64,000 bases of DNA from Niallia sp. XMNu-256 (GCF_036670015.1 NZ_CP137636.1:2148501-2212500), one strand, 5' to 3'. Positions 27,035 through 35,686 are shown, counted from the stretch's first letter. Translations and numbers: made by a program. The notes: a model not told the origin generated them from the sequence alone.

Positions 27035-27073
27035 ATGTTAGATGACAAGCGCTCGCAAATGAGTGCTTTTTAG
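27035..27073 (+). CDS. Possible leader peptide MLDDKRSQMSAF of the BmrCD-like operon
   Basis: A 12-codon frame whose last six codons form the terminator hairpin at 27047-27071 and whose stop lies in the T-tract. This is the layout of a translation-attenuation leader, and B. subtilis bmrCD has such a leader (bmrB). There is no clear ribosome site, so translation is uncertain. Confidence 0.35.
   Translation: MLDDKRSQMSAF
27047..27071 (+). terminator. Attenuator-type terminator before the BmrCD-like operon
   Basis: AAGCGCTC pairs with GAGTGCTT around a 6-nt loop, then TTTTT. It stands 61 nt before bmrC, so it would stop transcription into the exporter genes unless overcome. Confidence 0.6.
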
Positions 27074-27131
27074 TTAGCAAAGAGAAGCTGAAAAAGTTTC
27101 ATCTTCTTATGATTTTACAGGAGGTGGTTGA

Positions 27132-28898
27132 ATGAAGGTTTTTATGGATTTGAAGTGGTTTTTTAAACAAGAAAAAAGACCATATATTGTAGGAATCCTT
27201 TTATTAATTGTGGTAGCGATGCTTGAGTTGCTTCCGCCAAAAATCATTGGGATTATTGTAGATGCGATCAAAGATAGGACTTTAACCGGAAGAGAGCTTC
27301 TGACATGGATGATCGTTTTAACGGTCACAGGCATTTCCATGTATGTCTTTCGCTATTTTTGGAGGGCCATGATTTTTGGCTCCGCTTATAAGCTTTCTAG
27401 ACAGTTGCGGGATATGCTGTATACTCATTTTACGAAGATGTCGCAAACCTTCTATCAAAAGAAAAGAGTAGGGGACTTAATGGCTCATGCGACGAATGAT
27501 TTACAGGCGATTCAGCAGACCGCAGGAGCCGGCGTATTAACAATGGTCGATTCATTGACGATTGGGATTGCCGTCGTTGTGGTCATGGCAACGACGATCA
27601 GCTGGGAATTAACGCTGATTTGCTTAATCCCAATGCCACTAATGGCAATTATGACGAACTGGTATGGGCGTTTGCTTCATAAACGATTTTACAAGGCGCA
27701 ACAAGCCTTTTCGTCTTTGAACGACAAAACGCAGGAGAGTATTACAGGAATTAAAGTCATTAAAACATTTGGTCAAGAAAAGGAAGATATTGAAGATTTT
27801 TATAACCAATCAGCAGATGTTGTGAAAAAGAACTTAGCCGTTGCACGAGTGGATGCCTTATACGATCCAACCATTGCTAGTATTGTAGGAGTCTCTTTTT
27901 TCTTATCCATTGCTTTTGGCGCGAAGTTTGTCATCGACGGAATGATTACTATAGGAGAACTCGTCTCATTTAATGCCTATTTAGGGCTTTTAGTCTGGCC
28001 GATGCTAGCATTTGGCTGGCTGTTTAATATTTTGGAAAGAGGCAGAGCCTCTTATGACAGGATAAGATCGATCTTGGAGGAGCCAGTGGATGTAAAAGAT
28101 ACGCCAAATGCGCTCGATCAAGTTCCGACAGGGGACATTGAGTTTCATCTGGATGATTTTACTTACCCAGGAGAACAGAAGCCTGTATTAAAACAAATCC
28201 ACTTTAGGTTAAGAAGGGGAGAAACCCTTGGCATTGTTGGAAAAACAGGGGCTGGAAAAACAACTTTATTAAAACTTCTCATTCGGGAGAGTGAAGGTTT
28301 TAATGGAGATATTTTGATAGGTGAAAGGCGTATCGATGAATATAAACTTGAGCGGCTTCGTGAAGCAATTGGTTATGTGCCGCAGGAGCATTTTCTATTT
28401 TCTGCGACTGTTGCAGAAAATATTTCATTTGCGAGGCCGGATGCTTCAATTGAAGAGGTTCATCTTGCTGCGAAATTAGCGAAAGTAGATCAAGACATAC
28501 TTCAATTTACGGATGGATATGATACGATTGTTGGTGAGAGAGGCGTCTCACTTTCCGGTGGACAAAAGCAGAGGATTTCTATTGCAAGAGCATTATTAAT
28601 GCAACCAGAAGTCTTAATTCTCGATGATTCCTTATCTGCCGTTGATGCAAAAACGGAAGAGGGGATACTCGCATCATTAAGGGAAACTCGTGCTGGAAAA
28701 ACAACGATTATTACAGCGCATCGCTTAAGTGCGATTCAGCATGCAGATATAATTCTCGTTCTTGATGAAGGAGAGATTGCCCAAATGGGTACACATGATG
28801 AGCTAATGGAACAGGATGGTTGGTACAAGGAAATGTATCTCCATCAGCAGTTAGAAGCACTTGTAGAGAAAGGGGGATCACATGGGAAAACGAACTGA
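27132..28898 (+). CDS. bmrC: Heterodimeric multidrug ABC exporter half, BmrC/YheI-like
   Basis: 588 residues: six-helix membrane domain (~1-320) and an ATP-binding domain with Walker A GKTGAGKTTL, signature VSLSGGQKQRIS, Walker B VLILDDSLSAVD and H-loop TAHRLS. The residue after the Walker B Asp is Asp rather than the catalytic Glu, as in BmrC of B. subtilis, so this subunit contributes the degenerate ATP site. The 17-nt overlap with the next gene indicates a heterodimer. AGGAGG precedes ATG 27132. YknU/YknV-like exporters are the main alternative. Confidence 0.88.
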   Translation: MKVFMDLKWFFKQEKRPYIVGILLLIVVAMLELLPPKIIGIIVDAIKDRTLTGRELLTWMIVLTVTGISMYVFRYFWRAMIFGSAYKLSRQLRDMLYTHFTKMSQTFYQKKRVGDLMAHATNDLQAIQQTAGAGVLTMVDSLTIGIAVVVVMATTISWELTLICLIPMPLMAIMTNWYGRLLHKRFYKAQQAFSSLNDKTQESITGIKVIKTFGQEKEDIEDFYNQSADVVKKNLAVARVDALYDPTIASIVGVSFFLSIAFGAKFVIDGMITIGELVSFNAYLGLLVWPMLAFGWLFNILERGRASYDRIRSILEEPVDVKDTPNALDQVPTGDIEFHLDDFTYPGEQKPVLKQIHFRLRRGETLGIVGKTGAGKTTLLKLLIRESEGFNGDILIGERRIDEYKLERLREAIGYVPQEHFLFSATVAENISFARPDASIEEVHLAAKLAKVDQDILQFTDGYDTIVGERGVSLSGGQKQRISIARALLMQPEVLILDDSLSAVDAKTEEGILASLRETRAGKTTIITAHRLSAIQHADIILVLDEGEIAQMGTHDELMEQDGWYKEMYLHQQLEALVEKGGSHGKTN

Positions 28899-30657
28899 AT
28901 TTACGAAACAGGAGCAGCGTACGATCCTTCTTCGACTGCTTTCCTATACGACCCCTCATTATAAAAAAATTATCCTTGCCTTTATCCTGCTTACGCTGGC
29001 TACATTGGGAGAAATTGTCGGACCGCTAATGATTGGATATTTTATTGATCAATATTTAGCACCGAGACATCTTCCACTTCAGCCATTGCTCGTTTTAGGA
29101 GGAGGCTACCTTGCGATTCAAGTGGCAAGGTCGTTTATTACGTATTTTCAACAATATAAATTTCAGGAGATCGCTTTAAAAATCATTCAAAAAATCCGTG
29201 TGGATGTTTTTACAAAGGTACAAGGGTTAGGTTTAAGATATTTTGATAAAACTCCAGCTGGCAGTACGGTTTCTAGAGTTACGAATGATACAGAGGCAAT
29301 AAAGGAACTGTTTGTAACGGTTCTCGCTAGCTTTATCCAAAGTGGATTTATGCTTATCGGTATTTTTATTGCGATGTTCATTTTAAATGTTAAATTGGCA
29401 GCATTTTGTTTAATCATTCTTCCGCTTGTCTTTTTGATCATAAAGCTATATCGGAAATACAGTTCACGTTATTATGCGGAAATGCGTGAACGATTAGGTG
29501 AGCTGAATGCAAAACTGAATGAATCATTGCAGGGAATGGCCATGATCCAAATGTTCAGACAGCAGAAAAGACTAGAAAGAGAGTTTTCTGAAATCAACGA
29601 AAAGCATTTTCTTGCCGGTCGCAGAAATATTAAACTAGACAGCTTGCTCTTAAGACCTGCAGTCGAGCTCGTGTATATTGGTTCTTTAATTATGGCACTA
29701 AGCTATTTCGGGATTACCTCTTTGAATAGTCCTGTCGAAATTGGTGTGGTATATGCCTTTACAACGTATTTGCATCGTTTCTTTAGGCCAGTGAATGACG
29801 TGATGAGGCAGCTATCGTTGTATCAACAAGCCATTATTGCTGCTGGCAGGGTATTTCATCTGCTTGATGAATCAGAAATGGCACCGAAACAAAAGAATAC
29901 GGTTGGAACAAAAATCAAAGACGGGGAAATTGAGTTTCGTGATGTCAGTTTCTCCTATGATGGGAAAAAGGATGTGCTCAATCAGATTTCCTTCACTGCA
30001 AAACCCGGTGAGACGGTCGCTTTGGTCGGTCATACGGGTAGCGGCAAAAGTTCAATCATTAATTTGCTAATGAGATTTTATGAATTTGAGCGAGGGGATA
30101 TCTTCATCGATGGGATTTCAATTAAGGAATATTCACGTGAGGAGTTACGGGTAAAAATGGGACTTGTCCTTCAAGACCCTTTCCTATTTTATGGGACGGT
30201 AAAGGATAATATTCGTTTGCATAACGATTCAATGACAGGTGAAAAAGTAAAAGAGGCAGCGGAGTTTGTTCAGGCACATCGCTTTATCGAAAAGTTAGCG
30301 AATGGTTATGAGCATCGAGTCGTTGAGCGTGGCTCTGCTTTCTCTAGCGGACAGCGGCAGCTTATTGCATTCGCCAGAACCATTGCTACGAATCCAAAGA
30401 TTCTCGTTCTCGATGAGGCGACGGCTAATATTGATACGGAAACAGAAGAAGAAATTCAAGCTGCTCTAGCAAAAATGCGTAAAGGAAGAACGACGATTGC
30501 CATCGCGCACAGGTTATCAACGATTCAAGATGCTGATTTAATTCTCGTCTTGCACCAAGGAAATATTGTTGAAAGAGGAACACACCAAGAACTATTAGCA
30601 CAAAAAGGACTCTATTATCAGATGTTCCAGTTGCAAAATGGACTTGTCGTGTCGTAA
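28882..30657 (+). CDS. bmrD: Heterodimeric multidrug ABC exporter half, BmrD/YheH-like
   Basis: 591 residues: membrane domain followed by an ATPase domain with Walker A GHTGSGKSSI, Walker B ILVLDEATANID (catalytic Glu present) and H-loop AHRLST. Its signature is AFSSGQRQLI, a departure from LSGGQ. The active ATP site is therefore built from this Walker A/B and the LSGGQ of the partner. Shorter than B. subtilis BmrD, which has extra N-terminal residues. Probably drug or lipid export. AAAGGGGG precedes ATG 28882. Confidence 0.88.
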   Translation: MGKRTEFTKQEQRTILLRLLSYTTPHYKKIILAFILLTLATLGEIVGPLMIGYFIDQYLAPRHLPLQPLLVLGGGYLAIQVARSFITYFQQYKFQEIALKIIQKIRVDVFTKVQGLGLRYFDKTPAGSTVSRVTNDTEAIKELFVTVLASFIQSGFMLIGIFIAMFILNVKLAAFCLIILPLVFLIIKLYRKYSSRYYAEMRERLGELNAKLNESLQGMAMIQMFRQQKRLEREFSEINEKHFLAGRRNIKLDSLLLRPAVELVYIGSLIMALSYFGITSLNSPVEIGVVYAFTTYLHRFFRPVNDVMRQLSLYQQAIIAAGRVFHLLDESEMAPKQKNTVGTKIKDGEIEFRDVSFSYDGKKDVLNQISFTAKPGETVALVGHTGSGKSSIINLLMRFYEFERGDIFIDGISIKEYSREELRVKMGLVLQDPFLFYGTVKDNIRLHNDSMTGEKVKEAAEFVQAHRFIEKLANGYEHRVVERGSAFSSGQRQLIAFARTIATNPKILVLDEATANIDTETEEEIQAALAKMRKGRTTIAIAHRLSTIQDADLILVLHQGNIVERGTHQELLAQKGLYYQMFQLQNGLVVS

Positions 30658-30716
30658 TGCTAGTCACAAATTATTTTCGTAACAGTAGCTCTTCGTTATA
30701 TTTTCAACTAGTCGTC

Positions 30717-30757
30717 AAGAGGGGGTCCGAGATGAATTTCATCTCAGACCCCCTTTT
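30717..30757 (+). terminator. Strong terminator after the BmrCD-like operon
   Basis: AAGAGGGGGTC-GAGATGA pairs with TCATCTC-GACCCCC, followed by TTTTT. Confidence 0.93.
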
Positions 30758-31124
30758 TGATTTTCTCGCTTTGTATCGATTTTATCATAAGTATCCATTT
30801 CTAAAAACCAGCAACAAACCGTGTTCGTATTCACATCTTCGATTGTTTGGTGCATTGAAGGAATAGCGAATGTAATTGATAATTATAAGCTATACAATTA
30901 GGTTAACTAGGTTATACTTCGGCGATCTACTTCTTGAGTACAGAGCTATTACCAGTTCATAAATGAAAGAAAAATCAGGAACTGCCACTACTTTTCTAAC
31001 TTAATGCTTTGCAAGTTGCCGATTGATCTAAAGCAGCCAATTCATTTGAGCTCGTTAGATAGAATTATTTATTTTATTTAAGCTTATTCTTATCAGGTGT
31101 ACAGTGTGTTAGTCAATGGCAAAG
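30758..31124. other. 367-nt stretch without a gene
   Basis: No open frame with a ribosome site, no repeat copy and no hairpin of note. Plain AT-rich spacer between convergent genes. Confidence 0.6.
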
Positions 31125-31634
31125 TTATCCTGCTGCTGGAGCGGTTGTTGTAGCTTTTCTGGCTCCTAATTCCTGATCTAATAATAAAAGGGCAGAAGGG
31201 TTTCCTTCAGCAAGTTTAAGCCGATCAATAATGGTTTTTACTTGTGCTTCCTCGTCGATCTGTTCTCTTAAAAAGTCTTGTATAATGACAGCAGCTTGCG
31301 GGTCTGTTTGATTGGCGTAGTTATAGGCTTGACGATAAGAATTTGTAACAAATTGTTCATGAGTTAATACTTTTTGAAAAGTTTCTAGCGGTGTACCAAA
31401 ATCGCTTGGTTGAGCGGGGAGACTGCTTAGTAGGACAGTACCATCCCGATTTACAACAAAATCAATTAAGGTGAGCATATGTGTTCTTTCCTCTTCTGAT
31501 TGCAATCTTAACCAGTGAGCTATACCTGTTAAGTTTAATTTCCCGATATATGCAGACATAGCAAGATATAAAGTCGTTGATACATGTTCAGTTTGAATCA
31601 AATTATTAAATAACCTTTGAAGTTCCTCATTCAT
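31125..31634 (-). CDS. Ferritin-like iron-storage protein
   Basis: 169 residues, four-helix bundle. Ligand motifs of the non-haem ferritin (FtnA type) are visible: LIQTEHVSTTLYLAM in helix A, EEERTHM in helix B and QIDEEAQVK in helix D. It oxidises Fe(II) and stores it as a mineral in a 24-mer. The Ala/Thr-rich tail (RKATTTAPAAG) is unusual for the family. Start ATG 31634 (MNEELQR) has GGGAGTG upstream; the in-frame residues before it do not look coding. Confidence 0.85.
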   Translation of the reverse strand: MNEELQRLFNNLIQTEHVSTTLYLAMSAYIGKLNLTGIAHWLRLQSEEERTHMLTLIDFVVNRDGTVLLSSLPAQPSDFGTPLETFQKVLTHEQFVTNSYRQAYNYANQTDPQAAVIIQDFLREQIDEEAQVKTIIDRLKLAEGNPSALLLLDQELGARKATTTAPAAG

Positions 31635-32193
31635 GTTCTTCACTCCCACTCCATGAAGTTTATTCCCATAGTATATAAACATCCAGGAAAATGGTTCCCA
31701 TTAATATATCGGGTCCTCTATAGGATAATAAATAACATAATAAATAATCGGTCTTAGAGTATTCATTCATAATCATTAACATAGGACTTGTCATCCTTAT
31801 GATAAAAAAAACATCTTAGATCATGTAAGGATGAAATTGGTAAGGTAAATATATACATACATTTATTTGCTATAATATACTAAAAACACAATGTGCTAAA
31901 TACACAGTAATAAAGTATAATAGTCGCCCCACAAAAGTACAATAATCCAAAGTTACATCAACGTTGTTCAATTAATCTAACAGGTGAATAGGGAAAAATT
32001 ATACGCAGGTTTTTATACAAACTAGCATATTTTGGCTTTTTACATGATTGACATTATAGATGAAAGGTTATTGTAATTAGCAATTTGCAACAAAGCTTTG
32101 AAGTCGTTAAATAAAGATGTAGTGGAGCAATTTTTTATTGAAAAAAATGTTTTAAAAATGATGAGGCGTAAACTATTTTCATTGGAATCCGCT
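31635..32193. other. About 560 nt without a gene
   Basis: Contains VYLAH-repeat copy 3 (31886-31914) in a region where the minus frame reads LLYFCGRLLYFITVYLAHC, the tail of a former small membrane protein gene. Otherwise AT-rich with nothing recognised. Confidence 0.55.
31886..31914 (-). repeat. VYLAH repeat, copy 3 (part of a decayed small membrane-protein gene)
   Basis: ACACAATGTGCTAAATACACAGTAATAAA core. The minus frame gives GRLLYFITVYLAHCV, matching GAKIILFTVYLAHSV of the intact gene at 32.2 kb beyond the core repeat itself. Confidence 0.6.
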
Positions 32194-32409
32194 CTAAAGG
32201 ACTTTTAAGACACAAACCACACTATGTGCTAAATACACAGTAAAAAGAATAATCTTCGCACCATAATAACCTACAACTCCATATATTATAATCCCGTTAC
32301 ACACAACTAAAAAAATAAAAATTGGAAAGGGTGCTACCCATGCTAACAAAGTAGTTAAACATACAAAAAGAACTAAACTTAATAATAATTGTTTATACAT
32401 TTTAATCAC
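32194..32409 (-). CDS. Small membrane protein ending in TVYLAHSVV
   Basis: 71 residues with two hydrophobic segments (LLLSLVLFVCLTTLLAWVA; FPIFIFLVVCNGIIIYGVV) and a tail encoded by a dispersed repeat (32218-32244). It appears intact, whereas the other three copies of the tail sequence in the window are closed by stops. No ribosome site of quality is seen, so expression is uncertain; similarity between copies extends beyond the core, which favours a former gene family. Function unknown. Confidence 0.5.
   Translation of the reverse strand: MIKMYKQLLLSLVLFVCLTTLLAWVAPFPIFIFLVVCNGIIIYGVVGYYGAKIILFTVYLAHSVVCVLKVL
32218..32244 (-). repeat. VYLAH repeat, copy 4 (inside an intact small ORF)
   Basis: CACTATGTGCTAAATACACAGTAAAA; encodes the FTVYLAHSV segment of the small membrane protein on the minus strand. 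Confidence 0.6.
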
Positions 32410-32702
32410 TTATCTAAAAGAATGTATTTATATACGATACAACGTATAAAACTATCAAAATAATCGAGAGAACACTCTTAAGTATGCATAATTATTCAAT
32501 AACTCTTCTGACATTCAGTAAAATTCAGTTACGGTCGATCTAATCCTACGGTTGATTGCCTAACATACACAATTTCATGAGTCTTACAGTGTTGTTAAAA
32601 AATAATAAAAAAAACGTCAATTTAACGAAATGTCCTTAGCCACTTAAAATAGTGGATAAACATTATTAAATCAACGTTTTTCTAATCACAAGATTTCTTC
32701 TA
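32410..32702. other. 293-nt spacer
   Basis: AT-rich; a near-symmetric TGTCCTTAGCCACTTAAAATAGTGG hairpin-like patch occurs near 32630. No gene found. Confidence 0.5.
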
Positions 32703-32776
32703 CGTCCCAGAGAGGATTCGAACCTCCGACCTACAGCTTAGGAGGCTGTTGCTCTATCCTACTGAGCTACTGGGAC
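32703..32776 (-). tRNA. tRNA-Arg (anticodon CCT)
   Basis: Minus strand: acceptor GTCCCAG pairs with CTGGGAC, D-arm GCTC...GAGC, anticodon stem ACAGC/GCTGT with loop CTCCTAA (anticodon CCT, reads AGG), variable AGGTC, T-arm GGAGG-TTCGAAT-CCTCT. Discriminator G; the CCA end is not encoded. Confidence 0.97.
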
Positions 32777-32828
32777 CTATGACAACTATATATTATAAAC
32801 TTCAGGTATTTATTCGTCAATGGATTTT

Positions 32829-32870
32829 GGAAAAGAGGGAGTGGGTCCCCGTGGCTCCGGGGTCCGCTCC
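32829..32870 (-). terminator. GC-rich terminator directly after selD
   Basis: GGAGCGGACCCCGG pairs with CGGGGACCCACTCC on the minus strand, touching the selD stop, followed by CTCTTTT. GC content stands out from the surroundings. Confidence 0.75.
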
Positions 32871-33920
32871 TTATCGATTTACATAAATCAGCTTTTCTTG
32901 TTTTTCAATCACTTTTCCAATAATCCAGGCGTCTTGCCCAGCTTCTTTCATCGCATTTACATAGCTATCTGCTTCTATTGGATCAAGAGCAGCTAATAAA
33001 CCACCAGATGTAATCGCATCACACAAAACTAGTTGTTCTTCAGGGGCGATATCCTCATAATGAACATCTTTTTCTAACCAATTATGGTTCGCTTTTGAGC
33101 CACCTGGCACGATGCCATCTCTTGCTAATGAAAGGGCTCCGTCCAAGATTGGAACTTTAAGGAAATCAAACACTAGACTTACTTGGCTTCCACTAGCCAT
33201 TTCACTGCCATGGCCTAAAAGTCCGAATCCAGTTACGTCTGTTACAGCACCCGGAGAGTAATTACTCAATACTTCTGCAGCAATTTTATTTAACGAGGCC
33301 ATTGTTTCCGTAACCACTTTCTCTTGTTCAGGTGATACAGCACCACGTTTGATACCTGTAGTAAGGATGCCAACTCCAATTGGTTTTGTTATAACAAGAA
33401 CTTGTCCAGGTTTTGCCCCGACATTACGCCAGAATTTTTCCGGATGAACGATTCCCGTAACAGATAAACCGTATTTTGGTTCTTGATCGTCAATCGAGTG
33501 GCCACCAATTAGGATAGCACCGGCTTCTTTTACTTTATCAGAGCCGCCACGAAGGATTTCTGCCAGCATTTCTCCCCCTAGCTTTTTAATTGGATAACCG
33601 ACCATATTTAAAGCTGTTTTTGGGGAGCCACCCATAGCATACACATCACTTAAAGCATTTGCCGCAGCAATTTGTCCAAACATATATGGATCATCTACGA
33701 CTGGAGTAAAATAATCGATTGTTTGAATTAATGCAATTGTATCTGTAAGCTGATATACACCCGCATCATCTGAAGTTTCACGTCCAACGAGCAGTTCAGG
33801 TGCATCATCTTGTTCGGGTAGTAAACGCAAAACTTGCGCTAAGTCCTCAGGACCAATTTTACACCCTCAACCAGCTTTTGTTGAAAAAGAAGTAAGGCGA
33901 ATTTTTTCATTTTCGCTCAC
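32871..33920 (-). CDS. selD: Selenide, water dikinase SelD, with selenocysteine (in-frame UGA) at the active site
   Basis: 349 residues when TGA at 33867-33869 is read as selenocysteine. SelD makes selenophosphate from selenide and ATP. The N-terminal frame reads FSTKAGUGCKIGPEDLAQVL, where U is at the catalytic Cys/Sec position of SelD, so the TGA is exactly where it is expected. GTG 33920 lies 8 nt after GGAGG. The body carries the typical TSDDAGVY, TIDYFTPVVDDPYMFG, AANALSDVYAMGG and DVTGFGLLGH. An apparent CDS beginning at 33830 is an artefact of treating TGA as stop. SelB in this window can decode it. Confidence 0.92.
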
Positions 33921-34011
33921 TTTCATCACCTCCAAATTTCAGTATACCGCTTTTTAAAAGGGGATGCATTTAAATTTCGTGACAAACTTGGTAAATATAA
34001 AAGTGGGGTTT

Positions 34012-34395
34012 TTATGAAATGGGGACAAACCGACTTTTCCCAGTATAAATTTGGGATTTAGATATAAAAACTTCTAAGATTCCACTATTAAAAGAAGCTT
34101 TTACTTCATGATGAGTAACATTAAAGGGAAAAGTAATCGTTCTTTGTTTCTTTTGTTGACGATCAGAGTTAGTTCCAGAACTAATAATGATATTTTCACC
34201 ATCAATTTTAATACTGATATTACATTTATCCATTTTAGGCAATAGAGCCTCGATTATATATTCGTCAGCCGTTTCAAAAAGATCAATTCGAAAAATGGTT
34301 TCATCCAAATAGGAAGTTAATGGATCTAAAAAAAAGCTTTCAAGCCATTTTTCAACAACTTTGATGTCTAGTGGCTTATCCTGTTGATTCATCAT
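34012..34395 (-). CDS. Hsp20/alpha-crystallin family protein
   Basis: 127 residues. The alpha-crystallin domain (~45-120) shows FRIDLFETADEYIIEALLP, an ISIKIDGENIIIS strand pair and TITFPFNVTHHEVKASFNSGILEVFI. The family are ATP-independent holdases; some Bacillus members (CotM, CotP) are spore coat proteins. The final strand motif is not the classic I-x-I. GGAGGATTAG precedes ATG 34395. Chaperone versus coat role cannot be decided. Confidence 0.85.
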   Translation of the reverse strand: MMNQQDKPLDIKVVEKWLESFFLDPLTSYLDETIFRIDLFETADEYIIEALLPKMDKCNISIKIDGENIIISSGTNSDRQQKKQRTITFPFNVTHHEVKASFNSGILEVFISKSQIYTGKSRFVPIS

Positions 34396-34937
34396 CTCTA
34401 ATCCTCCTTACTATGATTTACAATATGCAAGAGGTTATGAAAGGTGAAAAATGTTATAACCGTAAAGCAATATTTCATTTTGAGGATATCTTATTTGTAT
34501 GCTTTTTTACTGATACTCCTCACTTATACACAAGGCAGTGCGGAAAATTTAGTAGGAGTCGAAATCACAATCTAATGGATGAAAAGGGGATCTTTATAAA
34601 AGTATCAAGTATTTTAAGGTAGTGAGCTTTACAGTTTTTGTGTAGGTTAAAAAACTCGCCCAACGCTATAGCTCGATCAAGTTAACTTATACGAGGATTC
34701 TGCTAGTAGTTTGGTTATACATTACTGAAGATTGGTAATGAATTAGTAGTGAAGGTAAGTAATGCTAAAAAGGGGAGTAGATCTTTCTTTAAAGTGGGTA
34801 GGTGACAGTAGGGAGTATAACTGGTAAAAAGTAATATCCTCAATCAGCAAAGTTTTTGTACAAAAGCTTGCGACAGGTGCAGATATCCTCCACTTACCGG
34901 TTATTAATGAGTAGAATATAGAATCTCTATAATAAAT
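34396..34937. other. About 540 nt without a gene
   Basis: An open frame crossing 34371-34622 has no ribosome site or family features. Nothing else recognised. Confidence 0.55.
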
Positions 34938-34977
34938 GTATTTAGAGAAGGTAAAGTTTATTACCTTCTCTAAATAC
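34938..34977. terminator. Bidirectional terminator hairpin
   Basis: GTATTTAGAGAAGGTAA pairs perfectly with TTACCTTCTCTAAATAC; U-tract on the minus side. Ends sspP. Confidence 0.88.
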
Positions 34978-34989
34978 TAATATTTTTAC

Positions 34990-35130
34990 TTACATATCGT
35001 GATGGGATTTTCCTTTTTGTCTTGAATGGTTACGATTTTTTACTTTATGGGATCCACTTAAAGGTTCTTGTTGTCCCGATTGTTTAGGTTGATTTCTTCT
35101 CATATCTTTTCCATCGTTTTTATTGACCAT
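34990..35130 (-). CDS. sspP: Small acid-soluble spore protein P
   Basis: 46 residues ([19 protein letters not shown]...), ending [15 protein letters not shown]; matches the SspP pattern NKNDGKDMR and KNRNH-RQ. Such minor spore proteins accumulate in the forespore late in sporulation. ATG 35130 has GGAGGAGGG 6-12 nt upstream; an in-frame ATG at 35136 would sit on the ribosome site. Confidence 0.9.
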   Translation of the reverse strand: MVNKNDGKDMRRNQPKQSGQQEPLSGSHKVKNRNHSRQKGKSHHDM

Positions 35131-35239
35131 GTTCATCCCTCCTCCTTTATAACATGTGAAATTCAACCGATTTTATGCTGAATATTTTCAATTCTGATTG
35201 GACAATTTAACGTTACAATTTGATAAAGGAGGTAGTGGG

Positions 35240-35500
35240 ATGCCATATCATAAAAATAAACAGCAAGCATTCCAAGCAGCACAGCAAGGAGTAGAAGACG
35301 TTGAAGAACTATATCACGAAATTGTTCAGGACTCTGCAAGTTATGGCCATCAATTAAAACATTTAAAAAATGAGGTCAATGAAGCATACCAACAAATTGA
35401 AAACGCATTGGAAGTTGCATCTGAAAAACAACGTGCACAACTAAAACAATTTCAGTCAGATTTACGAACTATTGTCAATGATGTAAATAATACTTTATAA
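35240..35500 (+). CDS. Hypothetical coiled-coil protein
   Basis: 86 residues (MPYHKNKQQAFQAAQQGVED...), strongly helical and Gln-rich with a heptad-like C-terminal half (LKNEVNEAYQQIENALEVASEKQRAQ). Cytosolic, not recognised by name. AAAGGAGGTAGTGGG directly precedes ATG 35240. It lies between sspP and sspO, so a sporulation role is possible but unproven. Confidence 0.8.
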   Translation: MPYHKNKQQAFQAAQQGVEDVEELYHEIVQDSASYGHQLKHLKNEVNEAYQQIENALEVASEKQRAQLKQFQSDLRTIVNDVNNTL

Positions 35501-35505
35501 TAAGA

Positions 35506-35529
35506 AGACCCCAATTTCTGGGGTCTTTT
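35506..35529 (+). terminator. Terminator after the coiled-coil gene
   Basis: AGACCCC pairs with GGGGTCT, followed by TTTTG. Confidence 0.8.
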
Positions 35530-35536
35530 GTTATGG

Positions 35537-35686
35537 TTATTGGTTTTTCTTACGTTTTTTATTATTTAATTTTTGTGCTTCTGTTAAGGGCTCATTTGAA
35601 AATTCTTCGTTAAAGCCTGCCCCTTTTCCTTGTGCACTTGCTGCGTTAGCACCTGGAATTACGTGGTTAGCTCGTCTTTTTGCCAT
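35537..35686 (-). CDS. sspO: Small acid-soluble spore protein O
   Basis: 49 residues: [22 protein letters not shown]..., tail [16 protein letters not shown]. Matches the SspO signature KRxANHVI and QGKGAG. CGGAGGTGA ribosome site 6 nt before ATG 35686. Adjacent to citB as in B. subtilis. Confidence 0.93.
   Translation of the reverse strand: MAKRRANHVIPGANAASAQGKGAGFNEEFSNEPLTEAQKLNNKKRKKNQ

Noticed and set aside
32410-32702. tRNA-Sec near selD
   Set aside because: No CTGGACTTCAAATCCAG-like anticodon arm or TCA anticodon was found on either strand.
33830-33833. selD starting at the internal leucine codon 33830 (319-aa version)
   Set aside because: TTG there has no ribosome site and would drop the active-site region; the GTG at 33920 with read-through of TGA fits SelD proteins.
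34371-34622. 83-aa plus-strand open frame overlapping the Hsp20 start
   Set aside because: No ribosome site and no recognisable sequence; antisense overlap with a supported gene.
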